Source: Bdellovibrionales bacterium RIFOXYC1_FULL_37_79
GTDB taxonomy: Bacteria > Bdellovibrionota > Bacteriovoracia > Bacteriovoracales > Bacteriovoracaceae
DNA length: 61,430 nt
Reading direction: 5' to 3'
Assembly (NCBI GenBank): GCA_001770015.1
Contig: MEQB01000038.1
Location: 1 to 61,430, forward strand
Shown here: positions 8,476-16,052 of the stretch, one piece after another
Position numbering within the stretch: position 1 is the stretch's first letter
Layout: the number at the start of each line of letters is the position of its first letter
Notes under the pieces: model-generated
What the model was told of the DNA's origin: nothing
Seen by the model: the letters and a program-made list of their open reading frames with translations, nothing else
Databases searched by the model: none
Program-made: the position numbers and the translations under genes

Positions 8476-9426
8476 ATGGAAAAGTTAAAAAAAGAAAAAA
8501 TTAAATCAATTCTGAGTCAGTTTTTCTTGAAAGTCGATGAGGCAGAGTTTTACTTTGTGAAAAGTCTCAAGCAATTTTCAGACTTGATTCTTGTAAGATC
8601 AAAAAAAATTGATTCAAAAAAATTATCAGAAGTAAATCTACTGCTAAAAAAAGAATTGGCCAATCCTGCAATAGAGCTTTTGAGTTGGATAGATACGGTT
8701 GGTGGAATAATCCCAAAGAAAAATGTTTATAAAATTCCTTTTTTTAGCACAGATGAAATTAAAGAAATAAATCCATGGAGAGTTTGCCCGATAGGTGAGC
8801 ATTGGGTAAGAAGACATGATCGACAAAAAAAGCATCTTGAAGATGTGGATGGGCATTGCCGAAAAAATAAGTCAAAAAAAGATCAATTAAAGGGCGATGA
8901 GATCGATTTGATTTCCAATCATGATCTTTTTAAAAATCCAAAATTAAAAACCACGCCAAATAATCTTGGATTTGAAAAAGTTGGGAAAAATGGAAATCAG
9001 TTTGATAATTTTATTAATGGTTGGGTTGCTTATTGGAATGATGTATTTAAAACCGATCCGCCACTTCATCCCAATTTTGTAAAAGCGTTGATGGCGACAG
9101 AGTCTGGTTTTGATCCCAAATCAATCGCGGCTAATAAAAATAAAAAGATTGGTTTTGCGCGTGGACTGATGCAAGTTACTGAACGAACTCAAAGGCAACT
9201 CGCAGGAGATGAAAAGGAATTAAAAGATCATCTTGTGATTCTAGATGATGAAGAAGTTTGGGATCCCAATAAAAATATTTGCGCTGGTGTGAGATGGCTT
9301 TTTCGAAAAAGAGAAATTCTAAAGTCTCAAATAAATCGAGATCCTACATGGAAAGAAGTTCTAATGGGATATAAGGGAAAAGTGGGAAGTAAAACCAACG
9401 AAACAAAGAAAGTACAAAAAAATTAA
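8476..9426 (+). CDS. Lytic-transglycosylase (SLT-like) protein with Cys/His module, copy 2 (3' frameshift)
   Basis: Paralogue of the 5943-6947 protein over its whole length and likewise without a signal peptide. Shared features are the charged N-terminal region, KIPFF, the NPWRVCPIGEHWVRRH and VDGHCRKN Cys/His module (C104, H109, H114, H127, C128), catalytic Glu E209 in ALMATES, GLMQVTERT and PNKNICAGVRWLFRKRE. The open frame ends KKVQKN, but adding one base to the A7 run at 9416-9422 restores KLNEYFEKLGIN and a stop at about 9459, matching the copy-1 C-terminus. So the last 11 residues are lost by a one-base deletion; the catalytic region is intact. A secreted protein gene follows at once. 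Confidence 0.72.
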   Translation: MEKLKKEKIKSILSQFFLKVDEAEFYFVKSLKQFSDLILVRSKKIDSKKLSEVNLLLKKELANPAIELLSWIDTVGGIIPKKNVYKIPFFSTDEIKEINPWRVCPIGEHWVRRHDRQKKHLEDVDGHCRKNKSKKDQLKGDEIDLISNHDLFKNPKLKTTPNNLGFEKVGKNGNQFDNFINGWVAYWNDVFKTDPPLHPNFVKALMATESGFDPKSIAANKNKKIGFARGLMQVTERTQRQLAGDEKELKDHLVILDDEEVWDPNKNICAGVRWLFRKREILKSQINRDPTWKEVLMGYKGKVGSKTNETKKVQKN

Positions 9427-9459
9427 ATGAGTATTTTGAAAAATTAGGAATAAATTAAA

Positions 9460-10026
9460 ATGAGAAATTTCACAATTGTTTTATTTGTATTTAATTCTTT
9501 TCTTGCTCAAGCGAAGTCTCCTTTGCAGGAAAAATATCCTCATGGATTATTAACAGATGATTATGGTGTTTTGACAGAAGCCGATCTTGTTTATGCGGCT
9601 AAAGGAGTTGAGCGTACTCCGTACAAGATAGAAGACGGAAGTTCAGCTTATCAACGCTGGCAATGTTTCGAAACGAAAAAAATGCTATTTAGATATTCGA
9701 CTTGGCGAGACGATTATACCGATTTTGGCCGTGGAGCCACTTTATGTGATTATTCATTTCAAGTTAATGATGAACAAGGCGTTCGCCATCTTTATGTCGC
9801 AAGACGGGCTAAGGAACTTGTGGACTGTCGTGAACTTTTTAAAGAGTGGAAAAAAGTGAGAAAAGATTCAAAGTATACATGTATTCTTGGTGAACCTGGG
9901 AGCTATGAAAATAAAGAAAAGGGCTGGATTTGGGGGAAGACAAAGACAAAAAGTAAGTGCATGTCTTATTTTGTTGGAGAATGTGATTCTGAAAAAAAGT
10001 TAAAAGAGTATGAAAATGAAAAATAA
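9460..10026 (+). CDS. Secreted protein of unknown family, partner of transglycosylase copy 2
   Basis: 188 residues with an N-terminal signal peptide (MRNFTIVLFVFNSFLAQAK). The mature part has five cysteines (WQCFE, TLCDY, VDCRE, YTCIL, SKCMS, with a sixth in GECDS) and many aromatic and charged residues; no family is recognised. It starts right after the restored stop of the transglycosylase gene, the same slot that holds the GH18-like gene in the first cassette. A periplasmic protein paired with a signal-less wall hydrolase resembles an immunity protein, but that is inference. A decayed copy of its 3' end lies at 10118-10153. Confidence 0.6.
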   Translation: MRNFTIVLFVFNSFLAQAKSPLQEKYPHGLLTDDYGVLTEADLVYAAKGVERTPYKIEDGSSAYQRWQCFETKKMLFRYSTWRDDYTDFGRGATLCDYSFQVNDEQGVRHLYVARRAKELVDCRELFKEWKKVRKDSKYTCILGEPGSYENKEKGWIWGKTKTKSKCMSYFVGECDSEKKLKEYENEK

Positions 10027-10085
10027 AGAGGTTTCAATTATCATTTTAAAGAAGGTTTTCTCAGACAGTGAGCTATAAGAAAATT

Positions 10086-10112
10086 CAGTTATCCGAAAAT
10101 TTTGGATAACTG
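10086..10112. other. 27-base near-perfect palindrome
   Basis: CAGTTATCC (10086-10094) and GGATAACTG (10104-10112) pair perfectly and the centre AAAATTTT is self-complementary, with a single unpaired G. It sits between the secreted-protein gene and a duplicated 3' fragment of that gene. It has no T tract, so it is more like a protein-binding site or a recombination scar than a terminator. Confidence 0.5.
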
Positions 10113-10117
10113 CCAGT

Positions 10118-10153
10118 GATTCTGAGAAAAGGTTAAAAGAGAAAGAAAATTAA
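10118..10153 (+). pseudogene. Decayed 3'-end copy of the 9460-10026 gene
   Basis: Reads D-S-E-K-R-L-K-E-K-E-N-stop, against D-S-E-K-K-L-K-E-Y-E-N-E-K at the end of the secreted-protein gene, with clear nucleotide similarity over about 36 bases. No upstream part of the copy is visible. It implies that a related gene once stood here and was mostly deleted, or that the 3' end was duplicated. Confidence 0.55.
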
Positions 10154-10324
10154 CATAAGAATTAAAACAAAAATAAAAAGTTAATTATCCTATTATAAAG
10201 TGAAGACGGAGAGAGTTGCTCAATTTAGGAAATGAGTTTTTAAAGATAATCGCTTTGTTAAACACTAACGTTTGACAAACAAATTTTTTGATGGTTGTTT
10301 AGAAAAAATTGTAAAGGAAGTATT

Positions 10325-11227
10325 GTGAAATCAATCTTAATTTTGTTTTTTTTACTGCCTGTGTTGACGCATACAATCTCTGGAGAGGTGATGAAATTTA
10401 AACTTGATAAAGCTAAGCAAAATTCGAAAGGTACTATTTTATTAATTCAAGGTACGGCTGCCCAAAATATTGATGGTCAACTTCCTGATGAAAAAATTCA
10501 AAAGATTGTAAAAGAAAAAGATCCAACTCATTACATAATCCAATCCACTTATAAAAATCTTTCTGAAAAGCTTAACGAACTGGGATGGGATACTGTTAGA
10601 TATACAAGGACAGGGGTTTATCAAGATCATGTTGATTATGAAGAATACAAAAAAACAGACTTAAAGAATATCATGGATCAGCTCAGCTCAATTTGGAAAG
10701 AGTTACCAAAAGATAAGCCACGGATTATTTTTGCATGGAGCGGAGGTTCTGTTCATGCTTCTTTACTGCCATTAGAAGAAGCTAGTGCTGTTATTTTATT
10801 GGGGGCTTTTTCAACCAAGAGGGTTGATGTATATCGTTTAAGATTGAAGACTCCAGAAGAAACATTAAAGTTTGAAAATGAATTAAAAGTATTGCTATCT
10901 CAAGAAAAGAACCAACAGAAGAGAAATGAACTCGAAGGACCGAATTATCCGTTTTCAAGATTTTTTGATGAAAATAATTTAAATGAAAATTGGACATATT
11001 ATAGGAAGTACCCAAAGCTTCCGATGTTAATTTTACATGGAGATAGGGATGAAGAAGTTCCTCTTTCTCAGTCTAAGGTATGGAAAGAAAAATTAAAAAA
11101 GAATGATATCACCTTATTAATTAAACCGCAGGCAAATCATGCTTGGGGAATAGCGGGAAATCGGCCAGATATGGAAGATTTAGCAATTGAAATCAATAAA
11201 TGGCTAAGCACGAAAATAAAAATCTGA
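10325..11227 (+). CDS. Secreted alpha/beta hydrolase
   Basis: A serine hydrolase fold: nucleophile elbow FAWSGGSVHA (A-x-S-G-G), acidic residue in LHGDRDEEVP and histidine in QANHAWG, in the order expected for the catalytic triad. The GTG at 10325 is chosen because AAAGGAAG precedes it and the resulting N-terminus (KSILILFFLLPVLTHTISG) is a signal peptide; an upstream in-frame TTG would bury it. About 300 residues. Substrate unknown; relatives include esterases and peptidases of the dienelactone hydrolase/S9 type. It stands alone in the accessory block. Confidence 0.75.
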   Translation: MKSILILFFLLPVLTHTISGEVMKFKLDKAKQNSKGTILLIQGTAAQNIDGQLPDEKIQKIVKEKDPTHYIIQSTYKNLSEKLNELGWDTVRYTRTGVYQDHVDYEEYKKTDLKNIMDQLSSIWKELPKDKPRIIFAWSGGSVHASLLPLEEASAVILLGAFSTKRVDVYRLRLKTPEETLKFENELKVLLSQEKNQQKRNELEGPNYPFSRFFDENNLNENWTYYRKYPKLPMLILHGDRDEEVPLSQSKVWKEKLKKNDITLLIKPQANHAWGIAGNRPDMEDLAIEINKWLSTKIKI

Positions 11228-11347
11228 AAAACAATTATCCAGAAAGAACCAGATTAACGACCTGTCAGTGAATAAAATGATAGAGAATCGATGAAATGCG
11301 CTAATGAATGGCCCTTCATTTCGACGGTCGATTTAAAAAATTCAAAT

Positions 11348-11884
11348 TTAAGATTCGTTTTTAATCCCTATTCTTCGTCGTTTATGAGGTAATGGAGGAG
11401 TTTCGACTTCAAGGATATCAAGTCGCTCGAATACAATCCGAAATACTTTATCCACATCTTTTTTAAATTCAAGAGTTCCTTTTTCCAGTTTTTCCATTTT
11501 ATCAATTAGAGATTCATCTGAGGATAGAAGTTTCCTGATTTTTACGAAAGTTCTCATAATAAGTACATTGACTCTAATGGCCTGCTTACTATTAAGAACC
11601 GATGACAGCATGGCCACTCCTTGTTCAGTGAACATATAGGGGAGATATTTGCGCTTTGCAATTGATCCTCTAAAGGTCACAAATTGTGACCTTAATGATT
11701 CTCGCTCATCTTTGGTAAGCTGAAGCACAAAATCTGATGGGAAACGGTCAGGGTTACGCCTTATAGTTTGGTTGAGAACTTTTGTTTCGACTCCGTACAT
11801 TTGGGCCAAATCGGAGTCCAACATCACTTTTTGATTTCGAACTAAATAAATCAATCTTTCAATGTTTGCAGGTGTGATATCCAT
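11348..11884 (-). CDS. ORF6N-domain DNA-binding protein
   Basis: N-terminal ORF6N domain, a phage/mobile-element associated DNA-binding module: IERLIYLVRNQKVMLDSDLAQMYGVETKVLNQTIRRNPDRFP, SDFVLQLT, then KYLPYMFTEQGVAMLSSVL. A short coiled-coil-like tail ends in a basic PPLPHKRRRIG stretch. Start at the internal ATG (11884), which has AGGAAAA upstream and begins MDITPANIERL as in the family; the upstream extension of 24 residues is unlikely. Such genes usually travel with mobile elements; it is oriented opposite to its neighbours. Confidence 0.85.
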   Translation of the reverse strand: MDITPANIERLIYLVRNQKVMLDSDLAQMYGVETKVLNQTIRRNPDRFPSDFVLQLTKDERESLRSQFVTFRGSIAKRKYLPYMFTEQGVAMLSSVLNSKQAIRVNVLIMRTFVKIRKLLSSDESLIDKMEKLEKGTLEFKKDVDKVFRIVFERLDILEVETPPLPHKRRRIGIKNES

Positions 11885-12069
11885 TAATGTTTTCCTGAAC
11901 GTGATTAAAAAGTAAGAAAATCCACATAACTCAATTTCCGAGCGAGAACAAATCATTTTTGTAAGATGGCGTGAAAGTTTTCAATTCTGAAACGAGTTAA
12001 GACAATACTCACTATTTTTTGTCATTTTTAATAATCCACCAATATTTCTTTCCATTTAAATAATTCGTG

Positions 12070-12110
12070 ACTACTAAGAACTTAGTAGACATCTACTAAT
12101 TAATTAGTAG
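12070..12110. promoter_or_regulatory. Two palindromic BlaI-type operators
   Basis: CTACTAAGAACTTAGTAG (12070-12087; 8-base arms, 2-base centre) and the perfect 20-base palindrome TCTACTAATTAATTAGTAGA (12091-12110) lie side by side just upstream of the repressor gene. Both share the arm CTACTAA/TTAGTAG. BlaI/MecI repressors bind such dyads as dimers, so autorepression of the blaI-blaR pair is expected. Confidence 0.8.
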
Positions 12111-12133
12111 ATACTATCTTCACAGGAGTGTAT

Positions 12134-12523
12134 ATGGCAAAAAAAATTAAAATTGATAAACCACTAACTGAAGTTGAACTTCAACTTATGAATGTCATTT
12201 GGTCACTTGGTTCATGCACCATAAAGGAAGTGCAAAATGAAATAAATAAACATCGTGAATTGGCCTACACATCGGTTGCAACGATCATGAAGATTCTTGA
12301 GACAAAAGGCATTTTAACAAGTATAAAAAATGATAAAGCACATATCTATTCACCTCAAATTACTAAAGAGGTGTATGAGGCCCAAAGCTTGGATCATTTG
12401 GCAGAAAATTTATTTGGTGGTGATCCATCAATGATGGTTATGCGTCTCATAAATGATGCAAACATTTCTAAAAAAGATTTAGAAGTAATAAGGAAAGTTT
12501 TAGATACCAGGATCGATTCATGA
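12134..12523 (+). CDS. BlaI/MecI-family repressor
   Basis: Winged-helix repressor with the family pattern LTEVELQLMNVIWSLGSCTIKEVQNEIN, AYTSVATIMKILETKGIL (recognition helix) and a C-terminal dimerisation region (FGGDPSMMVMRLINDANISKKDLEVIRKVLD). ATG at 12134 with CAGGAG upstream; a GTG six bases earlier is too close to the Shine-Dalgarno. It overlaps the receptor gene by 4 bases (ATGA), so repressor and sensor are co-translated. Release of repression would come from proteolysis triggered by the receptor. Confidence 0.9.
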   Translation: MAKKIKIDKPLTEVELQLMNVIWSLGSCTIKEVQNEINKHRELAYTSVATIMKILETKGILTSIKNDKAHIYSPQITKEVYEAQSLDHLAENLFGGDPSMMVMRLINDANISKKDLEVIRKVLDTRIDS

Positions 12524-14547
12524 TTACTTTCATTCAAATTAATTTTTTAATCGTAATAACTTATGTTTTATTTTTTGGATTTCAAAAGTGTAGTGCTATT
12601 TTAAATTTTAAATCATCCGCAATTTCAAAATTACGGGTGGCCCAAGCTTTGCTAATTCTTTCTTTATTAACTCCTCTTATGATGAAACTCATTCCAAGCG
12701 AGAGACATTCTTATGCCAATTACATTCAAATCGAAGAAGAACGTATAGATACCAATCTTAAAACAATTGAAGCAAAGGCACATTATGTTGTTAACCAAAC
12801 AGCTACGAAAATTAGTGAGATTAATAATGTCACCCATTTCGATTTGGGTAGTATTTTGTTAGTTGCTTGGATTTTTGGCTTTTTTTTGTTTTTATCAAAA
12901 CTTTGTATTAACTATTTTAAATTAAAAAAGGTTTTTCTTGGTTCTGTGTCGCTTAAGAAAAATTCTAAAATTAAAATCAACATAAGTGATAAAATTGTCA
13001 TTCCTTTTTCTGCGAGATTACTTAATTCTTTTTGGGTGGTTCTTCCTGTATCGGTTTTAAATAATAGAACTGATAAGAATTTGGTAATTAAGCATGAATT
13101 TCAACATCACCGACAGGGCGATACAACTTGGGCCTGGTTGATAGAAATTTTAACGTGCTTATTTTATTTAAACCCTGCAATTTATTTTTGGAAAAATATT
13201 ATAATTGAACTTCAAGAATTTTCTTGTGATGAAGCACTTACTGGCCAGAAAGTTGTTTCATCCCGGGATTATGGAAGCTGTCTACTTAGAGTGGCAGAGA
13301 CAGCGCTTTTAAACCGCCGAATGTATGCCGGTACAACATCCATGGCAGTGGTTTTTAAGAACTCAAAATATTTTAAAACATTTTTATTAAGGAGAATTGA
13401 AATGATCATGGAAGAAAAAAAATCAAAACAAAAGTGGATTTCCATTTATACTGGTCTGCTTATTACTGCAATGATGATTACAGTTGCCTACGGAGTTGAA
13501 AAACTATCAATGGCCCAGTCTAAAAAAATTAATGCTGGAAAATTTATTGGTGATACAGAGGTTCAAAAAATTGCTGATGATGTTTTAACTCGTGCGCTAA
13601 AGGATACAAAGTCAGTTGCTGGTTTTATCATTGTTGCTGATCCAACTACTGGAAAAATTCTTGCGGTATCCAATATTGATAAGAAAAATCCCAAAAAAGA
13701 CCACTGGTCCCTCGCTGAATTGATAGAACCGGCATCGTTTGCAAAAACATTGGTTATTGCTCAAGCAATAGAAAATAATTTAACTAACCCAAGTGATACC
13801 TATGCTTGTGAAAATGGTTTTTATAAGTATAACGATTTAACATATCATGATTGGAAAAAGGGTGGCTGGAAAAATTTAACAACAACACAAACCCTGGCAA
13901 ACTCCAGCGATATTTGTAGTATAAAGATTGGTGAAAAAGTTGGTGAAAAAAATCTGGAAATGATGGTTGAAAATTTCGGCTTTGGACAAAATGGAGTGGC
14001 GAAAGATTTTCCAGAGGCGAAAATTGGTGATGTTCCTGAATTAGGAAAACAATTTCTTCCAAGAGTAACTTTGGGTCGTGCGTACAGACTTTCTCCAATT
14101 GAAATTATGCAGGCCTACGGAGCAATCGCTAATGGTGGAAATCTGATGAAACCGATTTATGGAGATGTACAAAAGCCAGAAGTATTGAGAAGGATTCTTT
14201 CAGAAGAAAGCGCGAAAACGATGAGAAATATGCTACAGGAAGTTGTCCTAGCAGGAACTGCAACTAAAGCAATCAGCAAACGTTACTCGACTGCCGGTAA
14301 AACAGCGTCGGCGCGGCTTGATGTTTATAGAAAAACTGATTGGTATGGAGGGGACCATCACGCAAATTTTGCAGGATTCGTAGGATTTGCTCCTGTAACA
14401 AGTCCGAAAATTCAAGTTCTAGTTGGAATAATTAATCCTAATACAGAAAAGAGTGGGGCGCATGGTGGATGGCATGCGGCTCCGGTATTTAGAGAAGTTA
14501 CAGAAAATGTTTTAGCATACCTGAAAGTTGCGCCGGATAAAATTTAA
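12520..14547 (+). CDS. BlaR1/MecR1-like receptor: M56 metalloprotease fused to FtsI-like penicillin-binding domain
   Basis: 675 residues. The N-terminal third has several membrane segments and an M56 zinc protease motif HEFQHHRQGD followed by EFSCDEAL. Another membrane segment (about 305-325) leads to an extracytoplasmic domain that aligns with FtsI-type transpeptidases, not with class D beta-lactamases. SFAK stands in the SxxK position, SSD where SxN is expected, KTA in place of KTG, plus NFAGFVGFAP near the end. Likely role: sensing beta-lactam or wall fragments by acylation of the SFAK serine and cleaving the BlaI-type repressor. No beta-lactamase gene follows; a terminator closes the operon. 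Confidence 0.82.
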   Translation: MITFIQINFLIVITYVLFFGFQKCSAILNFKSSAISKLRVAQALLILSLLTPLMMKLIPSERHSYANYIQIEEERIDTNLKTIEAKAHYVVNQTATKISEINNVTHFDLGSILLVAWIFGFFLFLSKLCINYFKLKKVFLGSVSLKKNSKIKINISDKIVIPFSARLLNSFWVVLPVSVLNNRTDKNLVIKHEFQHHRQGDTTWAWLIEILTCLFYLNPAIYFWKNIIIELQEFSCDEALTGQKVVSSRDYGSCLLRVAETALLNRRMYAGTTSMAVVFKNSKYFKTFLLRRIEMIMEEKKSKQKWISIYTGLLITAMMITVAYGVEKLSMAQSKKINAGKFIGDTEVQKIADDVLTRALKDTKSVAGFIIVADPTTGKILAVSNIDKKNPKKDHWSLAELIEPASFAKTLVIAQAIENNLTNPSDTYACENGFYKYNDLTYHDWKKGGWKNLTTTQTLANSSDICSIKIGEKVGEKNLEMMVENFGFGQNGVAKDFPEAKIGDVPELGKQFLPRVTLGRAYRLSPIEIMQAYGAIANGGNLMKPIYGDVQKPEVLRRILSEESAKTMRNMLQEVVLAGTATKAISKRYSTAGKTASARLDVYRKTDWYGGDHHANFAGFVGFAPVTSPKIQVLVGIINPNTEKSGAHGGWHAAPVFREVTENVLAYLKVAPDKI

Positions 14548-14570
14548 ATGAAGTGAGTTTGTTCTTCAAA

Positions 14571-14594
14571 AAAAGGCTTCATTTGAAGCCTTTT
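14571..14594 (+). terminator. Rho-independent terminator after the BlaR1-like gene
   Basis: AAAAGGCTTCA and TGAAGCCTTTT form a perfect 11-bp stem with a two-base loop, immediately after the receptor stop codon. Confidence 0.8.
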
Positions 14595-14913
14595 AAAAAT
14601 ACTCGGATTTTGTTAATTGTGGCTGACCATTTTAAAAATTTTACTAAGAACCCTTTTCACTCAAATAATTTCAATCATATAATTCTATTAAGTTTAATTT
14701 TTACTTGCATCTGCCTAGGCTCCATACAATCTCTAATATCCTGAAATTGATAGCTTTTTTCATATTTTACCAAGTTTTTTGTAAGAAATACAGCGCAGCG
14801 TTAATTTTTCTGTTTTGTGAAGTAAATTTTGGTACCATGGAGAGGATATTTATGCATGGAATTGGTGCGTGTTTAAGCGATTGGAAGCGTTTAGAAAGGC
14901 GAGTGAGGTTATT
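14595..14913. other. Non-coding stretch, no gene supported
   Basis: About 320 AT-rich bases. Short open frames exist but lack ribosome binding sites and recognisable products. GACCATTTT at 14627 recalls the ends of the dispersed repeats. The segment around 14648-14680 (CTTTTCACT..AATAATTTCAAT.ATATA) resembles 8407-8440, hinting at another small dispersed motif. Confidence 0.5.
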
Positions 14914-15291
14914 GTGAAAAATATATTGAGCATTCTTTTTCTTTGTTTATTTGTGGCGTGTCTTCCTCAAGAGTACAATAATTGCCAAGATCAGTTCAAA
15001 GATAATTCCAAAGAGCTTGAAAGTTGCTTTACTGGAGTAAATTATGCTTACAATCTGGGAATTGAGACTAACAAGTTGACTATAAGTGAAGCCCAATTGA
15101 TTGGGCAATATGAGGCAATACTTCAGGATTGTACGTCTCAAACAATAAGTCTTGCTTGTGAATATGGAGTAAATTGTGTTTTTCAAAAGTACATATGCAC
15201 ATTTATGCCAAGGATAATTGTCACAGGTGGTTCTCGAGATCGATTTTGTGAAGAATTAGATGCGAAGATTATCTCCAAGAGTTATTTTTAA
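14914..15291 (+). CDS. Small lipoprotein of unknown function
   Basis: GTG start with GTGAGG upstream gives NILSILFLCLFVACLPQ, a signal peptide ending in a lipobox-like FVAC, so the mature protein would be lipid-anchored at Cys. The mature part (about 110 residues) has eight further cysteines and no recognised domain. The alternative longer start at 14869 would place the hydrophobic segment internally and is unlikely. Stand-alone gene before dispersed repeat copy B. Confidence 0.6.
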   Translation: MKNILSILFLCLFVACLPQEYNNCQDQFKDNSKELESCFTGVNYAYNLGIETNKLTISEAQLIGQYEAILQDCTSQTISLACEYGVNCVFQKYICTFMPRIIVTGGSRDRFCEELDAKIISKSYF

Positions 15292-15488
15292 AAATATTTT
15301 TTCTTTCCTTAATAAAAGTAAAATGTTCAGCAATTTATTGCTTTACAATAAATTACTTGGCTTCCAACATTTTTGTATAAACAATTGTTGATTTTTGAGG
15401 CTTGATTATGCAGAATTTCAGTCAGAAGGAGAATTGAAGTCACTACTCCCGTGAGTGATTTTGACAAGTTGATAGAGGAAGGCAAGCT

Positions 15489-15639
15489 CTTGGAGGATAA
15501 AACCAAGCCTCCTGCAAGGCCTAAAATTGGAGGAAAAAATAAATTTTCTTTGTAAAACTTCCTCCGTTACTTTTTTCCTCCAAAATCGGTTAACTTGAGG
15601 AAAAATGATCGAGCCTCAGGAATATAGGTCGACCATTTT
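15489..15639 (+). repeat. Dispersed hairpin-rich repeat, copy B
   Basis: Shares its block order with copy A at 7951-8112: TTGGAGGATAAAAC plus AGCCTCCTGCA (15490-15516), a perfect 13-base inverted repeat TTGGAGGAAAAAA (15527-15539) / TTTTTTCCTCCAA (15571-15583), then GAGGAAAAATGATCGAGCCTC and GGTCGACCATTTT to 15639. Terminal arms AAAATGATCGA / TCGACCATTTT pair. It occupies most of the gap between the lipoprotein gene and hpf; nothing else is seen there. Confidence 0.6.
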
Positions 15640-15677
15640 CCCATTTCTCTTTTTTTAGTATTAAATTCTATGGTGGT

Positions 15678-16052
15678 TTACATTTTCATATCCTGTACTT
15701 TAGCGATAATTGATTTTTCTTTTCTTGCTTTACTTTGATTTTTAACTCTTTTTTTGTCACCGTAACGATTGAGTTTCTCAAGTAGGTGTTCAACGACATC
15801 GGCAAGGGCGATATAGAGGCTTGGTGCAGATTTTTGAAGAATTAGAGATTTGTATCGCTTACCATTGATGAAAACTTTGACAGTAAAAAAATCTGGACCT
15901 GCCTGGTGGGGTGAGTTTTCCATGCTTAGTGTTGTGTCGATTCTATGGTTTTGAAGATCTGGAAAGCGCTCTGTAACGCTCGCTAGACGTTCTATAGCCA
16001 AGTCTCTTGCAAAAGTTGACTCATCTAAGTTTTTAAAAATAACACGCATCAT
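15678..16052 (-). CDS. HPF/RaiA-family ribosome hibernation factor (short form)
   Basis: 124 residues with the HPF/YfiA pattern: VIFKNLDESTFARDLAIERL, the FTVKVFINGKRYKSLILQK strand pair, SLYIALADVVEHLLEKLNRYGDKK and a basic tail. Such proteins bind the 30S decoding centre and keep ribosomes inactive in starvation. The start ATG overlaps the stop of the upstream Balon-like gene by 4 bases (ATGA), with AAGGAG inside that gene's end, so the two are translationally coupled. Confidence 0.88.
   Translation of the reverse strand: MMRVIFKNLDESTFARDLAIERLASVTERFPDLQNHRIDTTLSMENSPHQAGPDFFTVKVFINGKRYKSLILQKSAPSLYIALADVVEHLLEKLNRYGDKKRVKNQSKARKEKSIIAKVQDMKM

Noticed and set aside
14553-14913. Short open frames after the BlaR1-like gene
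   Set aside because: They begin inside the terminator region, lack ribosome binding sites and encode no recognisable sequence.
4250-15650. Complete integrative element or prophage
   Set aside because: No integrase, relaxase, capsid, portal or replication gene is visible; only the accessory content and candidate boundary repeats support mobility.
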